Source: Fredinandcohnia onubensis
Lineage (GTDB): Bacteria; Bacillota; Bacilli; Bacillales; Bacillaceae_L
DNA length: 64,000 nucleotides
Reading direction: 5' to 3'
NCBI RefSeq assembly: GCF_002734215.1
Contig: NZ_NSEB01000015.1
Coordinates: 162,495 to 226,494 of the forward strand
Shown: piece after piece, positions 62,811-64,000 of the stretch
How positions within the stretch are numbered: position 1 is the first letter of the stretch
Layout: every line of letters starts with the position of its first letter
Position numbers and translations under genes: made by a program
The notes under the pieces: generated by a model
What the model was told of the DNA's origin: nothing
The model's database searches: none
The model's input: only the letters and a program-made list of their open reading frames with translations

Positions 62811-63541
62811 TATTTTCGAACCTCCAATCGATTAGTTGCAGCTATTACAATCCACATCATAACTGCGACTGTAACAACAATCTTAAGTGTAAATACAAGG
62901 ATAGATGATTCGTGTGCAAAAAACGTAAACCCTGTAAACGTATCAAATGATTGTATTTCATAAATAGCCCAACCAATTACAAGGGCAGGAATCGCAAAGC
63001 CAAAAAGTTTGTTTATTTGCGTAAACATCCCGATTAGATAACCGAGTGTTGCAAACAAAAGCAGATATAATGTACCGATATATATGCCAACAAGCATATC
63101 AGAGAATGGGAGGAAAAAATGGTTCGCAATAATCTTATTGCTTCCATTGAAATACAAGATTACCCGTAAAAGAATCCCAGCAAAAGTGGAAGTGATGCTG
63201 GCAATAAATGAATAAATGATCAACATCCCAATTGTTGAAAGATGACTACTCATTCTGTTTGTTACAAATGAAAAATCAATATAATGATAGGGTTTTGTGG
63301 ATAGTGTGATTGCTGTAATAAAAGCCCAAAAGGCGGTAAAAACAAAAATCATGCTTCCGGAGTAACTTGAAATTGACACATTCCCACCAAGCCCCATCTG
63401 TCCTACTCCATTAAAAGAAAACAAAAGCGCAATCGCCTGAACAGTTGCAAGGCTTGTAAACGTACCATAATAAGCCTTCACCTTAAAAAATAGCTGATTT
63501 TTTACGATATCAAGTAAACTAGCATTAGTTAAATACATCAT
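62810..63541 (-). CDS. ABC-2-like transporter permease
   Basis: 243 residues with six hydrophobic helices and a short N-terminus (ASLLDIVKNQLFFKVKAYYG). It contains no recognisable nucleotide-binding motif. Its start overlaps the 3' end of the ABC ATPase gene by 17 bp, and it is coupled to the next gene, so it is the membrane subunit of that exporter. GGGGG lies five bases before the ATG. The substrate is unknown, though antibiotic-peptide or lipid exporters have this layout. Confidence 0.82.
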   Translation of the reverse strand: MMYLTNASLLDIVKNQLFFKVKAYYGTFTSLATVQAIALLFSFNGVGQMGLGGNVSISSYSGSMIFVFTAFWAFITAITLSTKPYHYIDFSFVTNRMSSHLSTIGMLIIYSFIASITSTFAGILLRVILYFNGSNKIIANHFFLPFSDMLVGIYIGTLYLLLFATLGYLIGMFTQINKLFGFAIPALVIGWAIYEIQSFDTFTGFTFFAHESSILVFTLKIVVTVAVMMWIVIAATNRLEVRK

Positions 63542-64000
63542 TTATACCCCCTTTATTCTTTGCGGTGAGATATACACAAAGGTCTTCAGTTGCAACCGGG
63601 GTGAGCTCAATTCCGAGTTTCTTCGCTTCCAACCATGTTGCTTCTGGGTAAACATCCTTTACAACGGAATACGTGTAATCATTCCCGAAATCCTCTACAT
63701 AAATGACCTCCATACCATTTGTTACTTTTTTAATGACGGTTGATTTCCCACGTAGTCCAACTGCAAACTCCTTCAAATCATCGATCGATTCATGAAGCGC
63801 AACACTTCCGTTCCGTATGAGGAGAACATTTTCCAAAATACTATCAATTTCGTTTAGCAGGTGGCTAGAAAAGAGGATGGTTCTAGGGTGTGCGATGTAA
63901 TCTTTCAATAACGCCTTGTAAAAATCTTTACGAATGGCCGCATCCATTCCTGTTGTAGGTTCATCAAAGATTGTAATTGGGCAGTGGGAAGAGAGACCGA
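63525..64000 (-). CDS. ABC transporter ATPase, 3' part (cut by window edge)
   Basis: The gene runs off the right edge; its 5' end is outside. Visible residues include the end of the ABC domain, Walker B ITIFDEPTTGMD (near 63945-63980) and the switch His in FSSHLLNEID, followed by the variable C-terminal extension. An ATG at 63947 is internal, lying just after Walker B. It is the first visible gene of a three-gene exporter operon. Confidence 0.88.
   Translation of the reverse strand, partial: GLSSHCPITIFDEPTTGMDAAIRKDFYKALLKDYIAHPRTILFSSHLLNEIDSILENVLLIRNGSVALHESIDDLKEFAVGLRGKSTVIKKVTNGMEVIYVEDFGNDYTYSVVKDVYPEATWLEAKKLGIELTPVATEDLCVYLTAKNKGGINDVFN

Overview
The window looks like a chromosomal segment of an endospore-forming Bacillaceae member (Bacillus in the broad sense). 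The evidence is low GC, AGGAGG-type ribosome binding sites, frequent TTG/GTG starts, a gerA-gerC-gerB spore germination operon with a forespore-type (SigG-like) promoter, and many families typical of bacilli (YvbH, NatKR-NatAB, DegV, AGCS symporter, an SE1832-type peptide). I see no rRNA or tRNA genes, prophage, insertion sequence or CRISPR array.

Layout. 1-8 kb: a 52-bp tandem repeat, yvbH, the germination operon, two small membrane-protein genes and an RlmD-type rRNA methyltransferase. 8-13.2 kb: a GntR/FCD regulator, a TRAP transporter (DctPQM) and a zinc alcohol dehydrogenase. Two copies of the same palindromic operator mark this as a self-contained organic or sugar acid uptake and oxidation unit. 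13.3-20.5 kb: a cation diffusion facilitator, a BCCT transporter, a membrane GGDEF-EAL protein, a small unknown gene and a BenE-type transporter.

20.5-39.1 kb is the centrepiece, an aerobic aromatic acyl-CoA (phenylacetate-type) catabolic region. It holds a stand-alone enoyl-CoA hydratase, a hotdog thioesterase, paaX, an MBL hydrolase, paaA-paaD-paaB-paaC, a separate 54-residue zinc ribbon that is normally the C-terminus of PaaD, a PaaH dehydrogenase followed by a degenerate paralogue, a PaaJ-type thiolase, an aldehyde dehydrogenase, a second nearly identical hydratase, a benzoate-CoA-ligase-family enzyme and a five-gene Liv-type ABC importer. I find no paaE, paaK or paaZ. A shared operator-like motif, (W)ACG-N13-CGTAAT with an A-rich spacer, lies at the BenE gene, the first hydratase and (twice) paaA, and is a good candidate for the PaaX site.

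39.2-54.6 kb: a ten-unit 53-bp tandem repeat, glutaminase, a DHA2 drug exporter, a divergent NatK/NatR two-component system facing natAB with paired LytTR boxes between them, a cupin, an AGCS symporter, DegV, a TraB-family protein, a five-unit 53-bp repeat, a POT peptide transporter, DoxX, and a TolB-like gene broken by what looks like loss of one copy of a 5-bp tandem repeat. 54.6-64 kb: a UMF1-type MFS protein, an alkaline-phosphatase-superfamily phosphodiesterase, a MATE exporter, a ugd-PAP2-glycosyltransferase operon and, running off the right edge, a three-gene ABC-transporter operon.

The observations most worth following up are the split PaaD, the candidate PaaX regulon, and three unrelated intergenic arrays that share a period of 52-53 bp, about five helical turns.
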